From the NCBI GenBank assembly GCA_041493345.1, contig JBGPYQ010000094.1, forward strand, positions 1 through 11,847: a stretch of DNA of 11,847 nucleotides, given 5' to 3'. The notes beneath the pieces were generated by a model that searched no databases, was not told the origin of the DNA, and saw only the letters and a program-made list of their open reading frames with translations. Below, piece by piece: positions 6,436 through 11,847 of this stretch. Origin of the DNA: VBDM01 sp041493345 (lineage in GTDB: Bacteria > Pseudomonadota > Gammaproteobacteria > Burkholderiales > SG8-39). The position numbers were made by a program, and so were the translations under genes. How positions within the stretch are numbered: the first letter of the stretch is position 1; each line of letters opens with the position of its first letter.

Positions 6436-9003
6436 TCAGAGGCTGATATCGACGCCGGCTCCGGCCAAAGCGGATGCGCTCCCGCTCAGGCTCGCGCGCA
6501 ATGCCGCCGCAAATTCCTCCCCCGTCTGGTAGCGACGATCGAGGTCCTTGCTCAGGACCTTGTCGAGAAAGGAAACGAACGCCGACGGCAGATTCGGATT
6601 GATTTGCAAGATATCTGGCGCCTGCTCGTTGGCGATCTTGAACATGAGTTGCGCCATTGAGTCGCCCTCGAACGGCAGCTTGCCGCAGGCGAGTTGATAC
6701 AGGCTCACCGCCAGAGAAAACAGATCGCTGCGGCCATCGATTTTCTTCCCGGCGAGCTGCTCCGGCGACATGTACGAAGGCGTTCCAAGCACCATTCCCG
6801 TCCTCGTCTTTGAGGAGTCGGTGATGCGCGCAATACCGAAGTCGGTGACCTTTACAATATCGTTTTCCGGCTCGTACATGATGTTGGCGGGCTTGACGTC
6901 ACGGTGAACGACGTTCTGCCTGTGCCCATAGCCGAGGGCATCGGCAACGCGCGCCACGATCGACACCAGCTTTTCCAGCGGCAGCATATTGCCCGGTTTG
7001 ACGAACGGCACAAGGTCCCCGCCCTTGAGCAGCTCCATGGCGATGTAGCACAAATCGTGCTCCTCGCCCGCGTCATAAATGGTGACGATGTTGGGATGCG
7101 AAAGGCGCCCGGCAGTTTCCGCCTCGCGGAAAAAACGCTCCTTGACCTCCGCCAGCTCGTCGGCCTCGAACTCCTGCGAGAGCGCCAGGGTCTTGATCGC
7201 GACGACGCGGCCGATTTTCGGGTCCCTGCCGAGGTACACCACGCCCATCGCGCCTTTGCCGAGCTCCTTTTCCACCTGGTAGCGCCCGAGCATCGGCTTC
7301 TCGACGCCCGCGCCACCGACCATACCGACGTTGCTGCGACCGCCCGTGCCGCCGAGTATGAACGTGTCTGACAGTTGTTTGGCCCGCGACAGGCGCGCCT
7401 CGAGGTCGCGAAAATTCGGATTGTAGCCGGACATGTAGCGAAACACCGCTTCGGCCTTGTTGAACTGGCGCTTGCGCTCGAAATCGAGCGCAAGATTGTA
7501 GATGTTGTCCATCAGGGCATCGTCCAGCGGCACCTTCCGGAAGTAATCGAAGGCCATGTCGAGCTGGCCCTGCCCCTGGAACGCCAGGCCGAGCATGCGG
7601 GCGTTGGCCTCCGACTGAGCGTCCGAAACCTTTTTGCCGCGCTCGACCACGACGAATCGTTTCGTGATCAGCAAGACATGACCGACCACGAGCAGCACGA
7701 TCGGTTGCATGAACTGCAGCCACACGCCCTGGCCGGTCATGAGTACAAAATAAGTCACCAGAAGCAGCGCGGCAATCCCGGCCGTCACCCCGGCTCCCAT
7801 GCCGGCCGAGAGCCGGGGCAGAAGCGCGATCAGATACGCGGCGATCAGGATGAAGACGAATTTCTCGACGATCCAGCCCCAGGCCGGCGCAACGAAGAAA
7901 TGTTCCTGCAGTATCGAGGAAACGGTGTGCGCTTGAACGGAGACGGCCGGCATCGCCGGATTCACGGGCGTCACGAATATGCTGCCGACACCTGCGGCCG
8001 TGGGCCCGATCAGAACAATCTTGTCGCGATACTTGTCCAGCGGAATCTTGCCGGTCGCGACATCGTAGAACGAATCTTCCTGGAACGCGGGCCTTCCCTC
8101 GAGATCCTTGTAAAAAGAGGTGAACATCTGCATGGAAGGATCCGCGCTCACCGTGAGATTTCCGATCTGCAGCGCCTCCCCGGGACGGATCCTGATGTCC
8201 TTCGCGGTCAAGTTGAGGCTTTTCGCGACGAGCATGACCGCGAGAGACGGATAGTACTCGTCGTAATAAGTGATTGCCAGCGCCTCGGTGCGGATCGCCC
8301 CGTCCACATCGGTTACCGTATTCAGATGGCCCACCGCAGCCGCGGCCGCGCCGAGGCCATCTACGATGGAAACCTCGACACCGCTGGTGGGAAGCGGCAG
8401 GTCGCCGCTCCCGCTCAGGAGCGTGAGCCCGTTCCTGCGCACGAATTCGGGCAGAGGCTTGTCGGGATTGCCGTGCGGCTCACCCAGGCGAAAAAGCATC
8501 GGCAATACCACGTTTCCCGCCTTGGCGAAGCTGCCGGCAAGCTTGCGGTCGGTGTTGAGCGCCGATTCGGCCTCGCGCAACAGCGTGCCAATCCGCCCGA
8601 CCTCACCGGGATGCACGGGCACTGCCGGATCCGTCGGCATCGGGGCAACCCTGGAATAGATCTCGATCAGCCTGCCGATGTAATCAAGGCCCGGATCGAG
8701 TTCGGGCTCGGAGAAAAATACGGTATAACCGATCACCTTGGCCTTCGCACTTGCAAGGCTGTCTATCATTTTGGCGTGGATGTTGCGCGGCCAGGGCCAG
8801 CGGCCGATGTTTTCAATGCTCTGCTTGTCGATTGCGATGATGGCCACCTTCTCGGAAGGCACTCGGGAGGAGGCCCGAACGCCCCAGTCGTAGGCCGATC
8901 GCTCGAGGCTCTGGATTAGCTGGGAGCCGCCGGCAAGCAGCAGCGCCAGCGCGACCGCCAGACCGAGAAACCAGTCCTTCTTCCAGAATCCCCCTTTGGT
9001 CAT
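6436..9003 (-). CDS. CHASE2-TPR transmembrane serine/threonine protein kinase
   Basis: The 855-residue protein has an N-terminal membrane helix (about 10-28), a periplasmic CHASE2 sensor (about 35-370; IDKQSIENIGRWPWPRN), three membrane helices (about 378-450), a cytoplasmic segment with about two TPR-like helical repeats (about 465-545), and a Hanks-type kinase domain (about 572-835). Kinase motifs are complete: glycine loop LGKGAMGVVYLG (from 581), K604 (VAIK), H700-R-D702-V-K-P (catalytic loop), D721-F-G, and SPEQ in the activation segment. It should phosphorylate Ser/Thr targets in response to a periplasmic signal. The ATG at 9003 has a strong GGGAGAGG site. It is the first gene of an operon with a phosphatase, an FHA protein, a cyclase and a probable phosphodiesterase. 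The TPR-like segment could hold substrates or dimerise the kinase (inference). The CHASE2 ligand is not known from sequence. Confidence 0.95.
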   Translation of the reverse strand: MTKGGFWKKDWFLGLAVALALLLAGGSQLIQSLERSAYDWGVRASSRVPSEKVAIIAIDKQSIENIGRWPWPRNIHAKMIDSLASAKAKVIGYTVFFSEPELDPGLDYIGRLIEIYSRVAPMPTDPAVPVHPGEVGRIGTLLREAESALNTDRKLAGSFAKAGNVVLPMLFRLGEPHGNPDKPLPEFVRRNGLTLLSGSGDLPLPTSGVEVSIVDGLGAAAAAVGHLNTVTDVDGAIRTEALAITYYDEYYPSLAVMLVAKSLNLTAKDIRIRPGEALQIGNLTVSADPSMQMFTSFYKDLEGRPAFQEDSFYDVATGKIPLDKYRDKIVLIGPTAAGVGSIFVTPVNPAMPAVSVQAHTVSSILQEHFFVAPAWGWIVEKFVFILIAAYLIALLPRLSAGMGAGVTAGIAALLLVTYFVLMTGQGVWLQFMQPIVLLVVGHVLLITKRFVVVERGKKVSDAQSEANARMLGLAFQGQGQLDMAFDYFRKVPLDDALMDNIYNLALDFERKRQFNKAEAVFRYMSGYNPNFRDLEARLSRAKQLSDTFILGGTGGRSNVGMVGGAGVEKPMLGRYQVEKELGKGAMGVVYLGRDPKIGRVVAIKTLALSQEFEADELAEVKERFFREAETAGRLSHPNIVTIYDAGEEHDLCYIAMELLKGGDLVPFVKPGNMLPLEKLVSIVARVADALGYGHRQNVVHRDVKPANIMYEPENDIVKVTDFGIARITDSSKTRTGMVLGTPSYMSPEQLAGKKIDGRSDLFSLAVSLYQLACGKLPFEGDSMAQLMFKIANEQAPDILQINPNLPSAFVSFLDKVLSKDLDRRYQTGEEFAAALRASLSGSASALAGAGVDISL

Positions 9004-9116
9004 TGCCTCTCCCGTTTGTTATTATTTTTCTCTAAGCAGGTGCCCCCGAATCGCTCCCGCATTTTACGCCATCCGCCTTCCCAAGTCGGTCCGCCGCAGG
9101 GCGAGTCGGCGCATTT

Positions 9117-9145
9117 CCCGCAGCTCCGCAGGCAGACCCTGCGGG
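9117..9145 (-). repeat. Two mutually exclusive hairpins in the putative kinase leader
   Basis: On the minus strand CCGCAGG and CCTGCGG (9144-9138 and 9132-9126) form a perfect 7-base stem with a 5-base loop. Alternatively CCCGCAG and CTGCGGG (9145-9139 and 9123-9117) form a 7-base stem, extendable by one pair, with a 15-base loop. The two share the upstream arm, so only one can form. Neither is followed by a T-tract. If the promoter at 9240-9268 is real, both are in the transcript leader. Confidence 0.35.
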
Positions 9146-9239
9146 ATTCAGCGAGCCGTGATCGGCTGGACGGGCACGGCTTCCGGGAATTCGAGTTGGA
9201 AGACAGTAAGTTATTGAATTAACGGCATCATCACGGACA

Positions 9240-9268
9240 TATTCACCACTAATTATTGGAGCAGTCAA
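9240..9268 (-). promoter_or_regulatory. Candidate sigma70 promoter for the kinase-phosphatase-FHA-cyclase operon
   Basis: On the minus strand TTGACT (9268-9263, five of six consensus bases) is followed after exactly 17 bases by TGAATA (9245-9240), a weak -10. TGG stands directly before the -10, giving an extended -10 element. The surroundings are AT-rich against a GC-rich background. Transcription would begin near 9233 and leave a leader of about 230 bases before the kinase ATG. A further AT-rich stretch at 9020-9035 (AAAAATAATAAC) could supply a second, closer start site. Confidence 0.4.
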
Positions 9269-9415
9269 ATTTTTCTCCAGCGCGCGCCTACCACGTGGGT
9301 CAACGCAAATTCCAGGAAAGCGAGTGACTCGGAGCGCCGCCGCCGGGTCCGGAGCGCTGCGCAAGACAACGATCCGCTGAAGGGCCGTACTCCGGACGCG
9401 GAGCCGGGCGCGTGC

Positions 9416-10348
9416 TCAGCCCCCGAGCAGCGTGCCCGGGGTAAGGCCATACAGGGCGACAATCTCGGCCGCGGACGCTTTCTTCCCGTCCTCGTGCTTG
9501 GCCTTGAGAATCTCGATGCGGCCGCCCTGAGCGGTGACGAAGACACTGCTGGCGCTGATTTCGGAGATTTCGCCGACCTTGCCCTTCACCTCGCCAAATG
9601 TGCGGAACACATGCTTGCGGCTGTCGAAAATCTGCAGCTTCTTTCCATTCAACGTGGTCCAGGCCCCGGGCCCCGGATTGCAGCCGCGAATGAGGTTGTA
9701 GGTGAAATCAACGTGGTGGACCCAGTGGATTTTCGCCTCGGCGGCGCGGCACCACCCCTCATAGCTCGCCCGGCTTTCATCCTGTACCGATTCGCGGTGC
9801 TTGCCGGTCATCACGATGTCCGCCGCCTCGGTCATCGCCGCGACCCCCGTTGGAAAGAGCCGGTCGAAATACACGCTTCCAAGGGTGTCGTCGGGACCGA
9901 TAGGGATCTCCTTCTGGAGAATAACCGGGCCCTCGTCCAGCCCGTCTGTCGGCCGGAAAATGGACAACCCGGTCTTCGTATCGCCGCGGATGATCGGCCA
10001 GTTGATCGAGCTGGGACCGCGGTATTTCGGCAGCAGCGAGGGGTGGTACTGGATCGTGCCTTTCTTCGGAATCTTCACGAAGGCCTGCGGTGCGAACTGC
10101 AGCACGAAGGCCATGATGCCGAGATCCGCGTTTAAACCGCGCAGAGCGTCGTGCGCTTCCTGGTTGCGCAAGGAGGGAAACTGGAAAACCTTGAGGCCCT
10201 TCTCCTGCGCCGCCGCCCTTAACGCATCGGCCTTGGCGCCTTCCTTTTCCGGAGCGCAGAACACTCCCGCGACGTCGTCCCCACGAGCGAGGAACGCTTC
10301 CAATACCGCTTTGCCGAAGTCTTGCTGGCCAATTATCGCGATTCGCAT
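9416..10348 (-). CDS. Fmt-like formyltransferase/10-formyltetrahydrofolate hydrolase in an oxalate operon
   Basis: The 310-residue protein has a formyl_trans_N domain (about 1-180) and a formyl_trans_C domain (about 205-305). Catalytic-region motifs are YHPSLLPKYRGPSSINW with H102 and S104, and TDGLDEGPVILQKE with D138. From memory these segments, and YEGWCRAAEAKIHW and GPGAWT further on, resemble the N-terminal hydrolase domain of 10-formyltetrahydrofolate dehydrogenase (ALDH1L1) more closely than methionyl-tRNA formyltransferase. The Asn found two residues before the catalytic His in Fmt is Gln100 here. The start ATG at 10348 has a GGAG site eight bases upstream. The gene lies 83 bases after frc in the oxc-frc operon, so it probably handles the formyl group released as formyl-CoA, either as a folate-linked formyl transfer or as formate release from 10-formyl-folate (inference). 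A role as the cell's main Fmt is unlikely from context. Confidence 0.85.
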   Translation of the reverse strand: MRIAIIGQQDFGKAVLEAFLARGDDVAGVFCAPEKEGAKADALRAAAQEKGLKVFQFPSLRNQEAHDALRGLNADLGIMAFVLQFAPQAFVKIPKKGTIQYHPSLLPKYRGPSSINWPIIRGDTKTGLSIFRPTDGLDEGPVILQKEIPIGPDDTLGSVYFDRLFPTGVAAMTEAADIVMTGKHRESVQDESRASYEGWCRAAEAKIHWVHHVDFTYNLIRGCNPGPGAWTTLNGKKLQIFDSRKHVFRTFGEVKGKVGEISEISASSVFVTAQGGRIEILKAKHEDGKKASAAEIVALYGLTPGTLLGG

Positions 10349-10364
10349 ATGTCACTCCAGTCGC

Positions 10365-10404
10365 GGCGCGTTGAACGGCGCCGTTGCGTCCGTTCGAACG
10401 CGCC
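10365..10404 (-). repeat. Strong inverted repeat in the frc-formyltransferase spacer
   Basis: GGCGCGTTGAACGG (10365-10378) pairs with CCGTTCGAACGCGCC (10390-10404) along its whole length with one bulged base, around an 11-base loop. The right arm contains the palindrome CGTTCGAACG. No T-tract follows on the minus strand, so it is not a standard intrinsic terminator. It could stabilise frc mRNA or lower expression of the next gene. It ends only a few bases before the formyltransferase ribosome site. Confidence 0.6.
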
Positions 10405-10407
10405 GGT

Positions 10408-10435
10408 GTAATCCGGCGCTCCGCGTCCGGATTAC
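10408..10435 (-). repeat. Perfect 9-base inverted repeat over the frc stop codon
   Basis: GTAATCCGG (10408-10416) and CCGGATTAC (10427-10435) are exact inverted copies with a 10-base loop. The arm at 10427-10435 contains the frc stop codon (10432-10434). With the neighbouring repeat at 10365-10404 it makes a tandem hairpin pair covering most of the spacer. No T-tract follows. Confidence 0.6.
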
Positions 10436-11703
10436 GCGGTTTTCTTGGGCGGCGCGCTGAATGCCCCTGCCTGCCTGAGCGCGGCAATCTTGGCGTCATC
10501 GTATCCCAGCACTTCCTTCAGGACTTCCCCGGTGTGCTCGCCGAGCAACGGGCTGCGCCGGATCTCCGCGGGCGAGTCGGAAAGCTTGATCGGCATGCCG
10601 ATGTTGTACCATTTGCCGCGCTGCGGATGGTCGAGCTCAACATACATCTCGCGCAGCCTGACGTGCTCGTCGTTGGCGAGGTCTTCCGTAGACATGATGG
10701 GACCGCAGGGCACGTTGATCTCATTGAGAATGCCCATGAACTCGCGCTTGCCATGCTTCAGCGCGAACTCGCCGATGATCTCCCACATGTCATTCTGGTG
10801 CCTGCGACGGTCATCGATGGTGGCGAACTTGGGATCGGTCGCCAGGTCGGGCATGCCGACCTCGGGCCCGATGCGCCTGGCAAGCGCGTCCCATACGGCT
10901 TCCTGGACAACGATGTAGATAAAGTCGTTGGTCCCCCCCGGATTGCAGCGGATGGCATTGCCCAACTGGCCGCCACCGGAGTCATTGCCGGAGCGCGGCA
11001 CCGCCCCCATGCCCTGGTGCGTGCCCGCCGAGTACTCCGGCAGCAACCCGCGAGTAAGGCGCTGGTGATCGCGCCACTTGACCCGGCACAGGTTCATGAT
11101 GCCGTCCATCATCGCGACCTCGACGTATTGCCCCTGTCCGGTGCGATCGCGCTGGTGCAGCGCGGCGAGCAGGCCGATCGCCAGGTGCAGACCCGTTCCG
11201 GAATCTCCGATCTGCGCGCCTGTCACGAAAGGCCGGCCATTGGCAACACCAGTGGTGCTCATCGCGCCGCCCATTGCCTGCGCGACATTTTCATACGCCT
11301 TGAAGTCGGCATAGGGTCCCGAAGAACCGAAGCCCTTGATCGAACCCATCACGATGCGCGGGTTGATCTGGTGAATCTTCTCCCACGTGAAACCCAGGCG
11401 GTCGAGCACACCGGGGCCGAAGTTCTCCATGACGATGTCGCAAATCCTGAGCAGGTCGACGAACACCGTCTTGCCCTCGGCCGTCTTCATGTTGACGACA
11501 ATCGAGCGCTTGTTGCAGTTCAGCATCGTGAAGTAGAGACTGTCGGCGTTCGGCACGTCGCGCAACTGCCCGCGCGTCGCGTCGCCCTGCGGCGGCTCAA
11601 GTTTGATCACGTCCGCGCCCATCCACGCGAGCAATTGAGTGCACGTCGGCCCGGCCTGCACGTGGGTCATGTCGAGGATGCGGATTCCCTTGAGTGCTTC
11701 CAT
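10432..11703 (-). CDS. frc: Formyl-CoA:oxalate CoA-transferase
   Basis: This 423-residue class III (family III) CoA-transferase moves CoA from formyl-CoA to oxalate, giving oxalyl-CoA for oxalyl-CoA decarboxylase. The sequence follows the Oxalobacter formigenes enzyme closely by memory: THVQAGPTCTQ near the start, NADSLYFTMLNCNKRSI, ENFGPGVLDRLGFTWE, and YENVAQAMGGAMSTTG. The catalytic Asp is D167 in GAQIGDSGTGLH. The flexible glycine loop reads SGGGQ, where I recall GGGGQ in characterised enzymes. Length is normal for the family. I choose the ATG at 11703 over a TTG at 11715, because GGAGG (11713-11709) sits five bases before the ATG and would be inside the longer version. The stop of oxc lies 59 bases upstream, so the two are co-transcribed. 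The enzyme forms interlocked dimers in the cytosol (family knowledge). Identity as Frc rather than another CoA-transferase is well supported by sequence and neighbour. Confidence 0.94.
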   Translation of the reverse strand: MEALKGIRILDMTHVQAGPTCTQLLAWMGADVIKLEPPQGDATRGQLRDVPNADSLYFTMLNCNKRSIVVNMKTAEGKTVFVDLLRICDIVMENFGPGVLDRLGFTWEKIHQINPRIVMGSIKGFGSSGPYADFKAYENVAQAMGGAMSTTGVANGRPFVTGAQIGDSGTGLHLAIGLLAALHQRDRTGQGQYVEVAMMDGIMNLCRVKWRDHQRLTRGLLPEYSAGTHQGMGAVPRSGNDSGGGQLGNAIRCNPGGTNDFIYIVVQEAVWDALARRIGPEVGMPDLATDPKFATIDDRRRHQNDMWEIIGEFALKHGKREFMGILNEINVPCGPIMSTEDLANDEHVRLREMYVELDHPQRGKWYNIGMPIKLSDSPAEIRRSPLLGEHTGEVLKEVLGYDDAKIAALRQAGAFSAPPKKTA

Positions 11704-11713
11704 TCTGACCTCC
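11701..11713 (-). promoter_or_regulatory. Ribosome binding site deciding the frc start
   Basis: GGAGG at 11713-11709 on the minus strand is five bases from ATG 11703-11701. The frame could also begin at a TTG at 11715, but that would place the Shine-Dalgarno sequence inside the coding region and add only four residues. The next residues (MEALKGIRILDMTHVQAG) match the usual family N-terminus. Confidence 0.75.
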
Positions 11714-11762
11714 AAAAACCCTGCGGCAGATGCAAGGCTACCTGCCCTCGCTCATGTCTGAC

Positions 11763-11847
11763 TTATTTCTTTTTTCCGCTATTCGGATTCAGGCTCGTGA
11801 TGCGACCGCTTTCGGTGCCGGCGGTTTCATCGATGACCGCATTGATG
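11763..11847 (-). CDS. oxc: Oxalyl-CoA decarboxylase, C-terminal 27 residues only
   Basis: Only the 3' end of this gene is in the window. The last 27 codons end with TAA at 11765-11763 and include IDETAGTESGRITSLNP followed by a Lys-rich tail. The motif of the type ID-x-x-AGTESG-x-I-x-x-LNP is how I recall the C-terminus of oxalyl-CoA decarboxylases such as E. coli YfdU and the Oxalobacter enzyme, which closes over the active site. The enzyme is thiamine-diphosphate dependent and converts oxalyl-CoA to formyl-CoA and CO2. The neighbour frc, 59 bases downstream, supports the call. The evidence is short but specific; most of the protein cannot be checked here. Confidence 0.75.
   Translation of the reverse strand, partial: INAVIDETAGTESGRITSLNPNSGKKK

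Larger units (their letters stand above)
9004..9415. other. Gap between the oxalate operon and the signalling operon
   Basis: These 412 bases carry no convincing gene; minus-strand frames here (for example 9364-9032) give Arg/Pro/Ala-rich products without recognisable motifs. The region from about 9180 to 9285 is more AT-rich and holds a candidate promoter for the kinase operon. Downstream of it are two alternative hairpins around 9116-9146. An 8-base inverted repeat (GTCCGGAG 9347-9354, CTCCGGAC 9390-9397) follows the formyltransferase stop, but with a 35-base loop and no T-tract it is not a convincing terminator. A CCACGTGG palindrome lies at 9291-9298. Confidence 0.5.

Noticed and set aside
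7375..8919. Plus-strand open frame of 514 codons
   Set aside because: It lies antisense inside the CHASE2 kinase gene. The product is rich in His, Arg and Asp with no domain pattern, as expected of a shadow frame.
1677..9003. Part of a type VI secretion cluster (PpkA-PppA-Fha trio)
   Set aside because: No Tss, Hcp, VgrG or ClpV gene is in the window, and the kinase has a CHASE2 sensor while the operon continues into cyclic-nucleotide genes. The trio resembles that logic but is not evidence for type VI secretion.
9180..9290. CRP-cAMP operator in the kinase promoter region
   Set aside because: Only a TGA-type half site is visible (GGTGAATATG on the minus strand). There is no matching TCACA half at the right spacing, so a CRP site is not supported.
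9032..9364. Minus-strand 110-codon frame in the gap before the kinase
   Set aside because: Composition is Arg/Pro/Ala-rich without motif, and it would overlap the best promoter candidate. Treated as non-coding.
9347..9397. Inverted repeat GTCCGGAG/CTCCGGAC after the formyltransferase as a terminator
   Set aside because: The loop is 35 bases and no T-tract follows on the minus strand. Each arm contains the palindrome TCCGGA, which makes chance pairing likely.

Overview
This 11.8 kb window is GC-rich and gene-dense, and every gene I can support lies on the minus strand, so transcription runs from the right edge towards the left. The proteins fit a Gram-negative proteobacterium: CHASE2 sensors with a periplasmic domain, a type II secretion/type IV pilus ATPase, and oxalate catabolism enzymes. 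A betaproteobacterium is my best guess, but nothing here fixes the taxon. I see no rRNA, tRNA, CRISPR, IS element or prophage gene.

The right part (about 9416-11847) is an oxalate-degradation operon. In transcription order it holds the last 27 codons of oxalyl-CoA decarboxylase (oxc, cut by the window), formyl-CoA:oxalate CoA-transferase (frc), and an Fmt-like formyltransferase closer to the hydrolase domain of 10-formyltetrahydrofolate dehydrogenase than to housekeeping Fmt. Two strong inverted repeats fill the spacer between frc and the formyltransferase. A 412-base gap without a convincing gene (9004-9415) follows, with a candidate promoter and two mutually exclusive hairpins.

The middle (1677-9003) is a compact five-gene signalling operon with spacers of 14 to 37 bases. 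It encodes a CHASE2-TPR-Ser/Thr protein kinase, a PP2C-type phosphatase, an FHA-domain phosphothreonine reader, a CHASE2 class III adenylate cyclase and a metallo-beta-lactamase-fold hydrolase resembling class II cyclic-nucleotide phosphodiesterases. Two opposed enzyme pairs are therefore encoded together: kinase with phosphatase, and cyclase with probable phosphodiesterase. The two membrane enzymes share the same type of periplasmic sensor.

The left part (1-1408) is the first 469 codons of a GspE/PilB-type ATPase carrying an N-terminal GAF domain of the cyclic-nucleotide-phosphodiesterase/cyanobacterial-cyclase type. It follows a 268-base gap with a candidate promoter and a G-quadruplex motif. 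The most interesting hypothesis is that this GAF domain reads the cyclic nucleotide controlled by the operon upstream, so that periplasmic signals sensed by CHASE2 would tune a secretion or pilus motor. The sequence suggests this but does not prove it.
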